This document shows, piece by piece, positions 1 through 7,978 of a DNA stretch of 36,633 bases. This stretch comes from Flavobacteriaceae bacterium (GTDB lineage: Bacteria > Bacteroidota > Bacteroidia > UKL13-3): contig SHWZ01000024.1 in NCBI GenBank assembly GCA_009693575.1, positions 1 to 36,633 on the forward strand, read 5' to 3'. The notes beneath the pieces were generated by a model. It was given only the letters and a program-made list of their open reading frames with translations. It had not been told where the DNA came from and made no database searches. Position 1 is the first letter of the stretch; every line of letters starts with the position of its first letter. The position numbers were made by a program, and so were the translations under genes.

Positions 1-68
1 TTGCTCATCATCGCCTTGCGGTGGGGGGCTGTGCGGCCCAAGTGATTTACACCTCTATTGTGTCTCAT
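1..68 (-). CDS. rplQ: 50S ribosomal protein L17, N-terminal fragment (window edge)
   Basis: The reverse strand from position 68 reads M-R-H-N-R-G-V-N-H-L-G-R-T-A-P-H-R-K-A-M-M-S and then runs off the window. This matches the highly conserved start of L17 (MRHG..NHLGRT..HRKAM). L17 is a large-subunit protein near the peptide exit tunnel. It lies directly downstream of rpoA with a 69-nt spacer, the usual end of the alpha operon. Only 22 codons are visible, so nothing can be said about the rest of the gene. Confidence 0.9.
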   Translation of the reverse strand, partial: MRHNRGVNHLGRTAPHRKAMMS

Positions 69-137
69 TGTTGTTGTCGGTTATCTTACTATTTACTGCC
101 TACTGTTTTCTGTCCTCTGAAATCTGGCATCTCCTTT

Positions 138-1133
138 TTATTCTTCGTTCAATTTATATTTGCTCAAGTCCATTCCAAAGCTAAGGCCTTTGTCACGCAC
201 CAGTTCGTCCAATTCGCTCAATGACTTCTTACCGAAGTTACGGAACTTCAAAAGGTCGTCGATGTTGAATGAAACCAGTTCGCCAAGGGTACGTATTTCG
301 GCAGCTTTCAAGCAGTTGTAAGCACGTACTGAAAGGTCGAGATCGCTCAGTGGGGTCTTCAACATCTTACGTTGTTGTACCAAGTTGTCATCTATTTCTG
401 GCACCACTTCTTTGATTGATTGTGTTTCAAAAGTGATGTTTTCGTCGCTGAACAACATGAAGTGCTGAATCAAAATCTTAGCAGCTTCTTTCAATGCCTC
501 TTCAGGGTGAATGCTTCCGTCAGTTTGTATTTCAAGTGTCAGTTTTTCGTAGTCGGTCTTTTGCTCCACACGAAAATCCTCCACTGAATATTTTACATTT
601 TTGATAGGGGTGAAAATAGCATCAGTAGCAACCAATCCTATCATAGCATCCTTTGGCTTGTTTTCATCCGCTGGCAAGTAGCCACGGCCTTTTTCGATGG
701 TTATTTCCATCTCCAAATTCACAGTACCATCAAAATGACAGATCATGTGTTCGGTGTTCAGTACAGTAAAGTTGTTGGTGAACTTGTTCAGGTCGCCTGC
801 TTTCAATCCGTCTTTTCCTTTTACTGATACAAATATTTTCTCATGGTCTACACCTTTCATGTTGGCTTTGAAACGAACTTGCTTCAAGTTCAACACAATG
901 TCAACCACATCCTCCTTCACACCTTTGATGGTGCTGAATTCGTGGTTCACTCCGTTTATTTTTACACTAGTGATTGCATAGCCTTCCAATGATGAAAGCA
1001 AAATGCGGCGAAGGGAGTTACCTATGGTTACGCCATAGCCTTTCTCCAGCGGACGGAACTCAAACTGACCGAAGAAGTCAGTGTCTTTGTGCATGATGAC
1101 CCTATCGGGCTTCTGAAATGCTAATATGGACAT
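138..1133 (-). CDS. rpoA: DNA-directed RNA polymerase subunit alpha
   Basis: The 331-residue product has the usual length for bacterial alpha. The N-terminal dimerisation domain (about residues 1-230) contains the typical stretch [17 protein letters not shown] near residues 33-49. The C-terminal domain (about 250-331) includes [16 protein letters not shown], the helix-hairpin-helix region that contacts UP elements and activators. Alpha nucleates assembly of RNA polymerase. It sits between rpsD (19-nt spacer) and rplQ, the canonical alpha-operon position, so it is probably co-transcribed with the ribosomal genes upstream. The ATG at 1133 gives the family's usual MSILAFQKP start. Confidence 0.98.
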   Translation of the reverse strand: MSILAFQKPDRVIMHKDTDFFGQFEFRPLEKGYGVTIGNSLRRILLSSLEGYAITSVKINGVNHEFSTIKGVKEDVVDIVLNLKQVRFKANMKGVDHEKIFVSVKGKDGLKAGDLNKFTNNFTVLNTEHMICHFDGTVNLEMEITIEKGRGYLPADENKPKDAMIGLVATDAIFTPIKNVKYSVEDFRVEQKTDYEKLTLEIQTDGSIHPEEALKEAAKILIQHFMLFSDENITFETQSIKEVVPEIDDNLVQQRKMLKTPLSDLDLSVRAYNCLKAAEIRTLGELVSFNIDDLLKFRNFGKKSLSELDELVRDKGLSFGMDLSKYKLNEE

Positions 1134-1152
1134 TATTTGTTTTTATTATGGA

Positions 1153-1764
1153 TTATTTAGAATACAATTCGACGATCAGTTGCTCACGGATGTTCTCTGG
1201 AATCTGGTCGCGGTCGGGGTAAGCCATGAACTTACCGCTCATTTCTTTACCATCCCAGTCAAGCCAGTTCCATTTGCCACGGCCAGCAAGTTGTGCTACG
1301 CTGTCGGCAATCACTTCCAACGATTTTGCTTTTTCACGAACAGCTACCACATCTCCTGGGCGAAGTTGGTAAGAAGGAATATTCACTACCTTTCCGTTCA
1401 CAGTGATATGCCTGTGCGATACGCACTGACGGGCAGCATTGCGGGTTGGGGCTATGCCCAAACGGAAAACAGTATTGTCCAAGCGGGCTTCCAAAAACTT
1501 GATCAGGTTTTCACCTGTAACCCCTTTGGCCACTGATGCCAAATGGAAAGTACCACGGAACTGCTTCTCCAGAATTCCGTATGTGTATTTGCATTTCTGC
1601 TTCTCCATCAGCTGCACACTGTATTCTGACTGCTTGCTGCGTTTGCGGCTGTTGCCATGCTGCCCGGGAGGGTAGTTACGCTTCTCCACAGCCTTATCGG
1701 GGCCGAAGATTTGCTCACGGAAACGCCTTGCTATCTTTGCTTTGGGGCCGGTATATCTTGCCAT
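1153..1764 (-). CDS. rpsD: 30S ribosomal protein S4
   Basis: 203 residues, normal for S4. It begins [15 protein letters not shown] and has the S4 RNA-binding domain at about residues 93-155 ([20 protein letters not shown]). The C-terminus is the typical [17 protein letters not shown]4 binds 16S rRNA early in 30S assembly, and in many bacteria it is the translational repressor of the alpha operon. It has no CXXC zinc motif, so it is the zinc-free form. It is separated from rpsK upstream by an unusually long 113-nt spacer that carries a palindrome. Confidence 0.98.
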   Translation of the reverse strand: MARYTGPKAKIARRFREQIFGPDKAVEKRNYPPGQHGNSRKRSKQSEYSVQLMEKQKCKYTYGILEKQFRGTFHLASVAKGVTGENLIKFLEARLDNTVFRLGIAPTRNAARQCVSHRHITVNGKVVNIPSYQLRPGDVVAVREKAKSLEVIADSVAQLAGRGKWNWLDWDGKEMSGKFMAYPDRDQIPENIREQLIVELYSK

Positions 1765-1801
1765 TTTTTCTTTTGTTGTCGGTTATCAGTTGTTTGTTGT
1801 C

Positions 1802-1823
1802 AGGCTGAGCGAAGTCGAAGCCT
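1802..1823. repeat. REP-like palindrome in the rpsD-rpsK spacer
   Basis: The 22-bp stretch 1802-1823 begins AGGCT and ends AGCCT, and encloses CTGAGCGAAGTCGAAG. It lies in the 113-nt spacer between rpsK and rpsD. A related palindrome sharing the CTGAGCGA core lies behind rplE at 7387-7421. The location and the shared core suggest a dispersed intergenic repeat rather than a ribosomal-protein binding site. Only the arms and the shared core are directly visible; the rest is inference. Confidence 0.5.
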
Positions 1824-1877
1824 CATTGATTGGTTGATTCTGTATTCGTAAATCGCACCTCCTACTTCGTACTTGCT

Positions 1878-2267
1878 TTACACTCTTCTACGTTTGGGAG
1901 GCCTGCAACCATTGTGCGGCATAGGGGTCACGTCGGTAATGGTGAGTACTTCCAAACCTGCTGTTGCCAAGGTACGGATAGCTGACTCGCGGCTGCTGCC
2001 TGTTCCTTTCACATACACATCCACCTTGCGGAGACCTGCATCGTAAGCCACTTTAGCACATTCGGTTGTTGCGACTAGTCCGGCATAAGGTGTGTTCTTC
2101 TTAGAACCTTTGAAACCCATTTTGCCAGAAGATGCCCATGATATCACCTGCCCCGTTTGGTTGCAGATGCTCACAATGCAGTTATTGAACGTAGCCTTGA
2201 TATGCACTTGACCATTCGGTTCAATATGCACCACACGTTTCTTGGTTGTCTTTTTAGCTGTAGCCAT
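1878..2267 (-). CDS. rpsK: 30S ribosomal protein S11
   Basis: 129 residues. Conserved S11 signatures include [20 protein letters not shown] (about residues 22-41), the glycine/serine-rich [16 protein letters not shown] near 86-101, and the C-terminal [19 protein letters not shown]11 forms part of the 30S platform near the E site and contacts the 3' domain of 16S rRNA. Order rpsM-rpsK-rpsD-rpoA is the standard alpha-operon arrangement. The spacer to rpsM is 26 nt. Confidence 0.98.
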   Translation of the reverse strand: MATAKKTTKKRVVHIEPNGQVHIKATFNNCIVSICNQTGQVISWASSGKMGFKGSKKNTPYAGLVATTECAKVAYDAGLRKVDVYVKGTGSSRESAIRTLATAGLEVLTITDVTPMPHNGCRPPKRRRV

Positions 2268-2293
2268 TTATCTATTTTCTGGTTATTTAACTA

Positions 2294-2674
2294 TTATTTG
2301 GTCGGAGTTTTCTTTTTGCCCGCCACTGTCCTGCGTTTTCCTTTACGGGTACGGCTATTGGTACGGGTACGCTGACCACGCACCGGTAGTCCTTTGCGAT
2401 GACGAAGACCACGGTAACAACCAATGTCAAGCAGTCGCTTGATGTTGAGTTGCTTCTCCGAGCGGAGTTCGCCCTCGATGGTCATGTTGTCACCAATATA
2501 CTTACGTATGGCGTTCAGGTCGTCATCGTCCCACTCCTGCACCTTCTTGGTGAATGCTATGCCTGATGCGGCTAAAATTTTGCGTGCGGTGCTGCTGCCT
2601 ATTCCGTAGATATAGGTGAGGCCTACTTCGCCGTGTTTGTTTTTGGGTAAATCAATACCTGCTATACGTGCCAT
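2294..2674 (-). CDS. rpsM: 30S ribosomal protein S13
   Basis: 126 residues. It starts [26 protein letters not shown], trimmed here to the key [10 protein letters not shown] motif, and contains the [19 protein letters not shown] signature near the C-terminus followed by a basic tail. S13 lies in the head of the 30S subunit, contacts the P-site tRNA and forms bridges to the 50S subunit. It follows rpmJ with only 3 nt between the genes, so the two are almost certainly on one transcript. Confidence 0.98.
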   Translation of the reverse strand: MARIAGIDLPKNKHGEVGLTYIYGIGSSTARKILAASGIAFTKKVQEWDDDDLNAIRKYIGDNMTIEGELRSEKQLNIKRLLDIGCYRGLRHRKGLPVRGQRTRTNSRTRKGKRRTVAGKKKTPTK

Positions 2675-2677
2675 GTT

Positions 2678-2794
2678 TTATCCTTGACGTTGTTTGTATT
2701 TTGGGTTCTTCTTGTTGATAATGTAGAGTTTCCCCTTGCGGCGGACGATTTTGCAGTCCACGCTGCGTTTTTTTATGGATGCCCTGACTTTCAT
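2678..2794 (-). CDS. rpmJ: 50S ribosomal protein L36
   Basis: This short reverse-strand frame encodes 38 residues beginning [20 protein letters not shown] and ending KYKQRQG, a clear L36. The zinc-binding C+ form normally has two CXXC-type pairs. Only one cysteine (residue 14) is visible here, so this is the C-minus, zinc-independent form. The placement infA-rpmJ-rpsM is the standard order. Spacers are 11 nt to infA and 3 nt to rpsM. Confidence 0.95.
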   Translation of the reverse strand: MKVRASIKKRSVDCKIVRRKGKLYIINKKNPKYKQRQG

Positions 2795-2805
2795 TGTCGT
2801 ATTTG

Positions 2806-3024
2806 TTATTTGTACCTGTATGTTATCCGTCCTTTACTCAAATCGTATGGTGACATTTCCACTGACACTTTATCGCCGGGAAGTATCTTGATGTAGTGCA
2901 TCCGCATCTTCCCTGATATGTGGCAAATTATCTCGTGACCATTTTCCAACTGCACCCTGAACATTGCATTCGACAAGGCTTCCATGATTATTCCATCTTG
3001 CTTGAGGACTCCGGCTTTACTCAT
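2806..3024 (-). CDS. infA: Translation initiation factor IF-1
   Basis: 72 residues, the full length of IF-1. It is a single S1/OB-fold domain with typical motifs: [20 protein letters not shown], then [19 protein letters not shown], and a C-terminal [11 protein letters not shown]-1 occupies the A site and helps IF-2 and IF-3 during initiation. It lies between secY and rpmJ. The map gene, found between secY and infA in many bacteria, is absent here. A −7-like box in the 64-nt spacer upstream suggests that infA may also start its own transcript. Confidence 0.97.
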   Translation of the reverse strand: MSKAGVLKQDGIIMEALSNAMFRVQLENGHEIICHISGKMRMHYIKILPGDKVSVEMSPYDLSKGRITYRYK

Positions 3025-3049
3025 GTGTTATGGCTTGTGAAAAGGGGTG

Positions 3050-3057
3050 CAAAAGTA
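3050..3057 (-). promoter_or_regulatory. Candidate Bacteroidota −7 box upstream of infA
   Basis: The reverse strand reads TACTTTTG followed by CACCCC, 25 nt before the infA start, matching the Bacteroidota −7 consensus TAnnTTTG. No TTG is seen at the expected −33 spacing. This is therefore a possible internal promoter for infA-rpmJ-rpsM-rpsK-rpsD-rpoA-rplQ rather than a certain one. Confidence 0.4.
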
Positions 3058-3088
3058 CTTTCTTATTAGTTATTTTCCTATCGTTTAT

Positions 3089-4447
3089 TTACGCTGTTTG
3101 CATGGCCGACTGCGTGCGTCCTTTTATACGGCCCGATTTCATCAGACCATCGTAGTGACGCATCAGCAGGTAGCTTTCTATTTGTTGAAGTGTGTCAAGC
3201 ACTACGCCTACCAAAATGAGCAGTGAGGTACCACCATAGAACTGACCAAACTGACTATTCACCCCAAACAAGCTGGCGATGGAAGGCAATATGGCAACTA
3301 TGGCAAGGAACACCGCACCCGGTAGGGTGATACGTGACATTACATTATCTATAAAATCGGAGGTGGCATTGCCAGGCTTTACACCGGGAATGAAACCGTT
3401 GTTCTTTTTCAAATCATCGGCAATGGTTCGGGCGTTCACTGATATGGCTGTGTAGAAATAGGTGAACAGGATAATGAGCATGGCAAACACGAAGTTGTAG
3501 CCAAACGAACGGTAATCCAGAAACGAACTCATGGCCTTGCTAAATCCTTCTGATTGCACCAATTGAGAGATAGAACTTGGTATGAACATCAATGCCTGAG
3601 CAAAGATGATAGGCATAACGCCTGCTGCATTCAGCTTCAAAGGAAGGTACTGCCTTGCACCACCAAACTGCCTGTTGCCCACAATACGTTTCGCATACTG
3701 CACTGGAATCTTTCGAGTTCCCTGCACGAGCATGATTACTCCCATTACAACAAACATTAATGCTACCATTTCCACCAAGAACACGACCATGCCTCCAGTT
3801 GACTGATTGAAACGTGAGTCAAATTCAGCAAGGATGGCCAGTGGCAGGCGAGCAATGATCCCCACCATAATGATGAGTGAAACACCGTTGCCAAGTCCTT
3901 TGTCGGTTATTTTTTCGCCAAGCCACAGTACGAACATGGTGCCAGTGGTGAGTAGTACAGTTGAAGTAAAAGTCCACCAGAAAGCACCCATGCCAGCATC
4001 AGTCATACCCCAGATAGCTTCACGGCTTTCCACTTTCAGGTTTGAAAGGTAGGCTATGCCTTGAACAACAGTGATGGCAATGGTGAGGTAGCGGGTGTAT
4101 TGATTCATCTTGCGACGTCCGTCTTCACCTTCCTTTTGTATGCGTTGGAAGTATGGAACAGCAAGAGTCAACAGCTGTATAACAATAGATGCAGAAATGT
4201 AGGGCATGATACCCAAAGCGAAGATGGATCCACGGAGGTATGCACCACCGGCAAACGTGTTGATGAGCCCCAGCAGTCCGTCTTGCGACTGTTGCGAGGA
4301 TGCTTCAAGGGCTAGAGGGTCTATACCTGGCAGCACGATAAATGTGCCTATACGGAACACACCCAGCATAGTGAGGGTGAGTAATATCCGTTGGCGGAGT
4401 TCATCAATCCGCCAGATATTCCTAAGGGTATTTATGAAATTCTTCAT
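3089..4447 (-). CDS. secY: Preprotein translocase subunit SecY
   Basis: 452 residues with about ten hydrophobic membrane segments. Typical SecY sequence includes the N-terminal RNIWRIDELRQRILLTLTML, PYISASIVIQLLT in TM2, and a long cytoplasmic loop containing ARQYLPLKLNAAGVMPIIFA. SecY is the channel-forming subunit of the SecYEG translocon for secretory and membrane proteins. Its ATG overlaps the rplO stop by one base, so translational coupling to rplO is likely. This rplO-secY order is standard for the spc operon. Confidence 0.98.
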   Translation of the reverse strand: MKNFINTLRNIWRIDELRQRILLTLTMLGVFRIGTFIVLPGIDPLALEASSQQSQDGLLGLINTFAGGAYLRGSIFALGIMPYISASIVIQLLTLAVPYFQRIQKEGEDGRRKMNQYTRYLTIAITVVQGIAYLSNLKVESREAIWGMTDAGMGAFWWTFTSTVLLTTGTMFVLWLGEKITDKGLGNGVSLIIMVGIIARLPLAILAEFDSRFNQSTGGMVVFLVEMVALMFVVMGVIMLVQGTRKIPVQYAKRIVGNRQFGGARQYLPLKLNAAGVMPIIFAQALMFIPSSISQLVQSEGFSKAMSSFLDYRSFGYNFVFAMLIILFTYFYTAISVNARTIADDLKKNNGFIPGVKPGNATSDFIDNVMSRITLPGAVFLAIVAILPSIASLFGVNSQFGQFYGGTSLLILVGVVLDTLQQIESYLLMRHYDGLMKSGRIKGRTQSAMQTA

Positions 4448-4893
4448 CAGATAGTTTCGGCTTTTCCTCCGGCTTTTTCAATTCCTTCTTTTGCAGTGGC
4501 TGTATAGGCATGAACGGTAACCTCAAGTGCTGAGGTCAGTTCGCCACGGCCTAATATTTTTACACGGTCTTTCTTTTGGATAAGTCCGTTTTTGTAAAAT
4601 GCATCCAGGTCAAACTTAGTTATTTTCTTGCTGTCGGCCAGTTTCTGCAAGGTATCCAAATTGATACCTACATACTCAATCCGGTTGATATTTTTGAAAC
4701 CGGATTTTGGCAAACGGCGTTGCAATGGTGTTTGTCCACCCTCAAATCCGCGTTTCTGCGAATAGCCTGAACGTGACTGTGCACCTTTGTGTCCACGGGT
4801 AGATGTACCGCCACGGCCAGAGCCTGTGCCACGGCCAATACGCTTATCTTTTTTGGTTGCCCCGCTAGCGGGTTTCAGGTTATGAAGTTCCAT
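4447..4893 (-). CDS. rplO: 50S ribosomal protein L15
   Basis: 148 residues. It starts MELHNLKPASGATKKDKRIG and is followed by the glycine/arginine-rich GRGTGSGRGGTSTRGHKG segment typical of L15. The C-terminal LGRGELTSALEVTVHAYT matches the L15 beta domain. L15 is a late-assembling large-subunit protein. The stop codon overlaps the secY start by one base, and the spacer to rpmD upstream is 5 nt. Confidence 0.97.
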   Translation of the reverse strand: MELHNLKPASGATKKDKRIGRGTGSGRGGTSTRGHKGAQSRSGYSQKRGFEGGQTPLQRRLPKSGFKNINRIEYVGINLDTLQKLADSKKITKFDLDAFYKNGLIQKKDRVKILGRGELTSALEVTVHAYTATAKEGIEKAGGKAETI

Positions 4894-4898
4894 AAGGC

Positions 4899-5078
4899 TC
4901 AGATGTTTTCTATTTTAAGGAGATGTTTCACTTTGTTCACCATGCCCATTATCTGAGGCGTGGCATTATGCTCCACGGTGTGGTTCATACGGCGAAGACC
5001 CAACGATTCCAAGGTACGCTTTTGCGTCTCGGGCCTGTCTATCTTGCTTTTTATCTGTGTTATCTTTATTTTTGACAT
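4899..5078 (-). CDS. rpmD: 50S ribosomal protein L30
   Basis: 59 residues from the ATG at 5078 (MSKIKITQIKSKIDRPE). L30 signatures include the RTLESLGLRRMNHTVEH stretch and a C-terminal MVNKVKHLLKIENI. A TTG four codons upstream would lengthen the protein and overlap rpsE, but the ATG gives the normal L30 length of about 60 residues and an 8-nt spacer. It lies between rpsE and rplO as in the standard spc operon. Confidence 0.95.
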   Translation of the reverse strand: MSKIKITQIKSKIDRPETQKRTLESLGLRRMNHTVEHNATPQIMGMVNKVKHLLKIENI

Positions 5079-5086
5079 GATTGAAA

Positions 5087-5602
5087 TCAACCGTTAAATA
5101 CTTTTTTCATTGATATACCCCTGTTCTGGGCTACTGTAGCTGCGTCACGCATTTTGGCAAGTGCATCTATAGTGGCTTTTACCACGTTGTGCGGGTTGCT
5201 CGACCCTTTTGATTTGGCAAGAACGTCTGTTATACCGGCACTTTCCAGCACGGCACGCATGGCACCACCAGCAATAACACCAGTTCCGTGGGCGGCAGGT
5301 TTCAAAAACACACGACCACCACCATACTTTCCGGCTTGCTCATGTGGCACAGTGCCTTTGATGATTGGCACTTTGATCAAATTCTTCTTTGCATCTTCGG
5401 TAGCTTTGGTCACGGCTTCGTTCACCTCAAGTGCTTTTCCAAGACCGTGGCCAACGATTCCTTTTCCATCGCCAACTACCACAATGGCTGAAAAGCTGAA
5501 TGTGCGTCCACCTTTGGTTACTTTGGCAACACGGTTCACCGATACCATCCTGTCTTTCAATTCCAGTTCGCTGCTGCGAACCCTCTTTATATTTTCATTC
5601 AT
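5087..5602 (-). CDS. rpsE: 30S ribosomal protein S5
   Basis: 171 residues. The N-terminal double-stranded-RNA-binding domain contains [20 protein letters not shown] followed by [14 protein letters not shown]. The C-terminal half carries [16 protein letters not shown], also typical. S5 contributes to decoding accuracy and to mRNA entry on the small subunit. The stop is TGA, showing that TGA is used as a terminator in this genome. It lies between rplR (21 nt) and rpmD (8 nt). Confidence 0.98.
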   Translation of the reverse strand: MNENIKRVRSSELELKDRMVSVNRVAKVTKGGRTFSFSAIVVVGDGKGIVGHGLGKALEVNEAVTKATEDAKKNLIKVPIIKGTVPHEQAGKYGGGRVFLKPAAHGTGVIAGGAMRAVLESAGITDVLAKSKGSSNPHNVVKATIDALAKMRDAATVAQNRGISMKKVFNG

Positions 5603-5623
5603 GTTGATTTTTCAGTCAGTTAA

Positions 5624-5971
5624 TTAAAATACCAATCCACCTTCACGTGCACCTTCGGCCAAATTCTTTACGCGGCCATGATACAGGTATCCACCTCGGT
5701 CAAATACTACTTGCTCCACACCCTTTGCTTTGGCTGCCTCGGCAATCATCTTGCCCACCATGCCAGCTTTTTCGCTTTTGGCCACTTTGTCAGCAAGTTT
5801 GCGGCTGCTGGCAGCAGCTATGGTCTTGCCAGTCACGTCGTCTATTATTTGGGCGTATATGTCTTTGTTGCTGCGAAACACCGATAGGCGTGGGCGTGAG
5901 CCTGTGCCAGTGATGCTTGCACGGATACCTTTACGTATCTTTTCCCTTCTGTCAGTTTTTTTGTAAGCCAT
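5624..5971 (-). CDS. rplR: 50S ribosomal protein L18
   Basis: 115 residues. It contains RRERIRKGIR-like basic sequence at the N-terminus ([17 protein letters not shown]), then [20 protein letters not shown] and the C-terminal [20 protein letters not shown]. These are the conserved L18 blocks involved in binding 5S rRNA in the central protuberance. It is located between rplF and rpsE, the standard order, with spacers of 25 and 21 nt. Confidence 0.98.
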   Translation of the reverse strand: MAYKKTDRREKIRKGIRASITGTGSRPRLSVFRSNKDIYAQIIDDVTGKTIAAASSRKLADKVAKSEKAGMVGKMIAEAAKAKGVEQVVFDRGGYLYHGRVKNLAEGAREGGLVF

Positions 5972-5996
5972 TGTCGTATCTTTTTTTCTTTAATGG

Positions 5997-6554
5997 TTAT
6001 TTCTTAGCGGCTGATTTACCTGCTTTGCGACGGAGTTGTTCGCCTACAAACTTGATACCTTTTCCTTTGTATGGCTCCGGCTTACGCAACGAGCGTATTT
6101 TGGCTGCCACCTGTCCTATCAATTGCTTGTCGGCACTCATCAAGGTGATGATTGGGTTTTGACCTTTGTCTTGACGGGTAGCCACGGTCACTTCCTTTGG
6201 CACTTGCATGTACACATGGTGCGAGTAGCCGAGGGTTAGGTCAAGTATCTGTCCATCGTTAGTGGCTTTGTATCCCACACCCACTAGTTCTTGTTCTGTT
6301 TTGTATCCTTCGTGAACGCCTTTCACCATATTGCTGATGAGTGAGCGGTAAAGTCCGTGAAGGGCTTTGTGACGCTTCTGCTCGGTTGGGCGATTAACAA
6401 CGATTTGTCCGTCTTCCAACTTCACTATCATATCAGCATCTATTTTCTGTGTCAGTTCCCCCTTAGGGCCTTTCACAGATACTATATTATTGTCGGCCAC
6501 TTTCACTTCAACGCCTGCTGGCACTGCGATGGGCTGTTTTCCTATTCTTGACAT
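5997..6554 (-). CDS. rplF: 50S ribosomal protein L6
   Basis: 185 residues when started at the ATG at 6554 (MSRIGKQPIAVPAGVEV), the canonical L6 beginning. The same frame remains open to an upstream start at 6608, but that would add 18 unconserved residues and run into rpsH. Typical L6 motifs are VKGPKGELTQ near residue 30 and GYSHHVYMQVP in the second domain. The C-terminal KPEPYKGKGIKFVGEQLRRK is the L6 family signature. L6 binds near the factor-binding site of the 50S subunit. Confidence 0.97.
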   Translation of the reverse strand: MSRIGKQPIAVPAGVEVKVADNNIVSVKGPKGELTQKIDADMIVKLEDGQIVVNRPTEQKRHKALHGLYRSLISNMVKGVHEGYKTEQELVGVGYKATNDGQILDLTLGYSHHVYMQVPKEVTVATRQDKGQNPIITLMSADKQLIGQVAAKIRSLRKPEPYKGKGIKFVGEQLRRKAGKSAAKK

Positions 6555-6576
6555 GGTTATTTTTCTCCTTTGAATA

Positions 6577-6972
6577 TTAATAGACGAAGCAAAGCACCTC
6601 ACCGCCAACGTTGGCTGTGCGTGCTTCTTTTTCAGTCATTACGCCCTTGGAAGTAGTTAAAATGGCAATGCCCAACCCATTGATTACACGGGGAAGGCTA
6701 TTGTGGTCTCGATACTGGCGAAGACCTGGACGGCTGATTCGCTGCAGGGACTGTATGGCCGGAGCCTTAGTAACAGGATGGTATTTCAAGGCAATCTTGA
6801 TCAAGCCTTGTGGGCCTACATCTTCAAACTTGTAGTTGAGGATATAGCCTTTTTCAAAAAGTACCCTAGTCATCTCCTTTTTAAGGTTTGATGCCGGTAT
6901 TTCAACGATGCGGTGATTGGCTTTCAAAGCGTTCCGCAGTCGGGTCAAGTAGTCTGCTATCGGGTCTGTCAT
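6577..6972 (-). CDS. rpsH: 30S ribosomal protein S8
   Basis: 131 residues. It begins MTDPIADYLTRLRNALKAN and ends with the conserved NGLGIAILTTSKGVMTEKEA segment and GGEVLCFVY. S8 binds the central domain of 16S rRNA, and in E. coli it regulates the spc operon by binding its mRNA. An unusually long 93-nt spacer carrying a hairpin separates it from rpsN upstream. The spacer to rplF is 22 nt. Confidence 0.98.
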   Translation of the reverse strand: MTDPIADYLTRLRNALKANHRIVEIPASNLKKEMTRVLFEKGYILNYKFEDVGPQGLIKIALKYHPVTKAPAIQSLQRISRPGLRQYRDHNSLPRVINGLGIAILTTSKGVMTEKEARTANVGGEVLCFVY

Positions 6973-6997
6973 TTTCTTTTTTTATGGGTTTGAGTTG

Positions 6998-7023
6998 CAA
7001 GCTTGGCGTTAGCTCCCAGCTTG
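6998..7023. repeat. Imperfect palindrome in the rpsN-rpsH spacer
   Basis: CAAGCTTGG at 6998-7006 is nearly complementary to CCCAGCTTG at 7015-7023 (8 of 9 positions), with an 8-nt loop between them. It lies within the 93-nt gap between rpsN and rpsH. It may be a transcript hairpin that tunes expression in the middle of the operon, or a small dispersed repeat. No long T-run follows on the transcribed strand, so it does not look like a normal terminator. Confidence 0.4.
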
Positions 7024-7065
7024 TACTTTCGTTATTTTTAGTGGGATTTTTCATCCCTGATTTGT

Positions 7066-7335
7066 TTACCAGCTTGCTTTTGTCACCCCTGGTATCAGCC
7101 CGTTCACTGCCATTTCGCGGAATACGTTCCTGCAAATGCCAAAGTCGCTGATGTAACCCTTTGGGCGGCCTGTGAGCTGGCAACGGTTCTTCAACCTTAC
7201 GGCCGATGAGTTGCGGGGCAGCTTTGATAGTCCAACCCAATCACCTTCTTTTTTGAGGGCGGCACGGCGGTCTGCATACAGGGCTACCAGGTGTTCCCTT
7301 TTACGCTGACGTGCTTTTATTGATTCTTTAGCCAT
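7066..7335 (-). CDS. rpsN: 30S ribosomal protein S14, zinc-independent form
   Basis: 89 residues. It starts [17 protein letters not shown] and contains [20 protein letters not shown] followed by [17 protein letters not shown], the conserved S14 core. The protein lacks the CXXC pairs of the short zinc-binding S14 and has the longer C-minus form. S14 is in the head of the 30S subunit. It is flanked by two unusually long spacers, 86 nt to rplE and 93 nt to rpsH, each of which carries a palindrome. Confidence 0.97.
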   Translation of the reverse strand: MAKESIKARQRKREHLVALYADRRAALKKEGDWVGLSKLPRNSSAVRLKNRCQLTGRPKGYISDFGICRNVFREMAVNGLIPGVTKASW

Positions 7336-7386
7336 TTTATGTTATTTCGTAATTCTGATTTCTATATTTTGTAGTTGTGATTGTCG

Positions 7387-7421
7387 CCCTGAGCGATCCC
7401 GAAAGCCATCGGGACGAAGGG
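7387..7421. repeat. Nested REP-like palindrome next to the rplE stop
   Basis: Outer arms CCCT (7387-7390) and AGGG (7418-7421) enclose inner arms TCCCG (7397-7401) and CGGGA (7410-7414). The sequence directly abuts the rplE stop codon at 7422. It shares CCTGAGCGA-like sequence with the palindrome at 1802-1823. On the rplE transcript it would form a hairpin immediately after translation ends. It is not followed by a T-run, so a repeat or mRNA-stability element is more likely than a terminator. Confidence 0.5.
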
Positions 7422-7973
7422 TTAGTTTTTCTTGAACGGCATTCCAAATTCTTTCAGCAATTCAAGGCATTCTTCGTCGTTAGCCGCAGTAGTCACAAAA
7501 GTGATGTCCATACCATTTATCTTGCTCACTTTGTCTATCACTATTTCTGGGAAGATGAGTTGCTCAATAACACCCATACTGTAGTTTCCACGGCCATCAA
7601 AGCCTTTTGTATTCAGCCCTTGAAAGTCACGTACTCGTGGTAGTGAAACTGCTACTAGCCTGTCAAGGAATTCGTACATTCGGTCTCCACGCAATGTAAC
7701 TCGCACACCTATTGGCACCCCTTTACGAAGTTTGAAGTTAGAAATGTCTTTCTTCGATTTTGTTGGTACTGCCTTTTGTCCGGCAATATTGGTCATTTCC
7801 ACTATGGCTTGCTCCACAATTTTTTTGTCAGCCACCGCATCGCCTAAGCCTTGGTTCAGGCATATCTTAGTAATACGAGGAACTTGCATAGAGGATTTGT
7901 AGCCAAACTTCTCTTGCATGTTTGGGGTCACCGATTCGGTGTACTTACTTTTAAGTCTTGGTACGTAACTCAT
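7422..7973 (-). CDS. rplE: 50S ribosomal protein L5
   Basis: 183 residues. L5 motifs include the N-terminal [18 protein letters not shown], the central [22 protein letters not shown], and [20 protein letters not shown] near residues 117-136. L5 binds 5S rRNA in the central protuberance and contacts P-site tRNA. It follows rplX with a 5-nt spacer. A palindromic element begins immediately after its stop codon. Confidence 0.98.
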   Translation of the reverse strand: MSYVPRLKSKYTESVTPNMQEKFGYKSSMQVPRITKICLNQGLGDAVADKKIVEQAIVEMTNIAGQKAVPTKSKKDISNFKLRKGVPIGVRVTLRGDRMYEFLDRLVAVSLPRVRDFQGLNTKGFDGRGNYSMGVIEQLIFPEIVIDKVSKINGMDITFVTTAANDEECLELLKEFGMPFKKN

Positions 7974-7978
7974 TTCCT

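Noticed and set aside
745-981. Plus-strand frame inside rpoA and many similar frames opposite the ribosomal genes
   Set aside because: They lie antisense to clearly identified proteins and show no family features.
7387-7421. Rho-independent terminator after rplE
   Set aside because: The hairpin has no T-run on the transcribed strand, and essential genes rpsN to rplQ lie downstream without a clear promoter before rpsN. A repeat or mRNA-structure role fits better.
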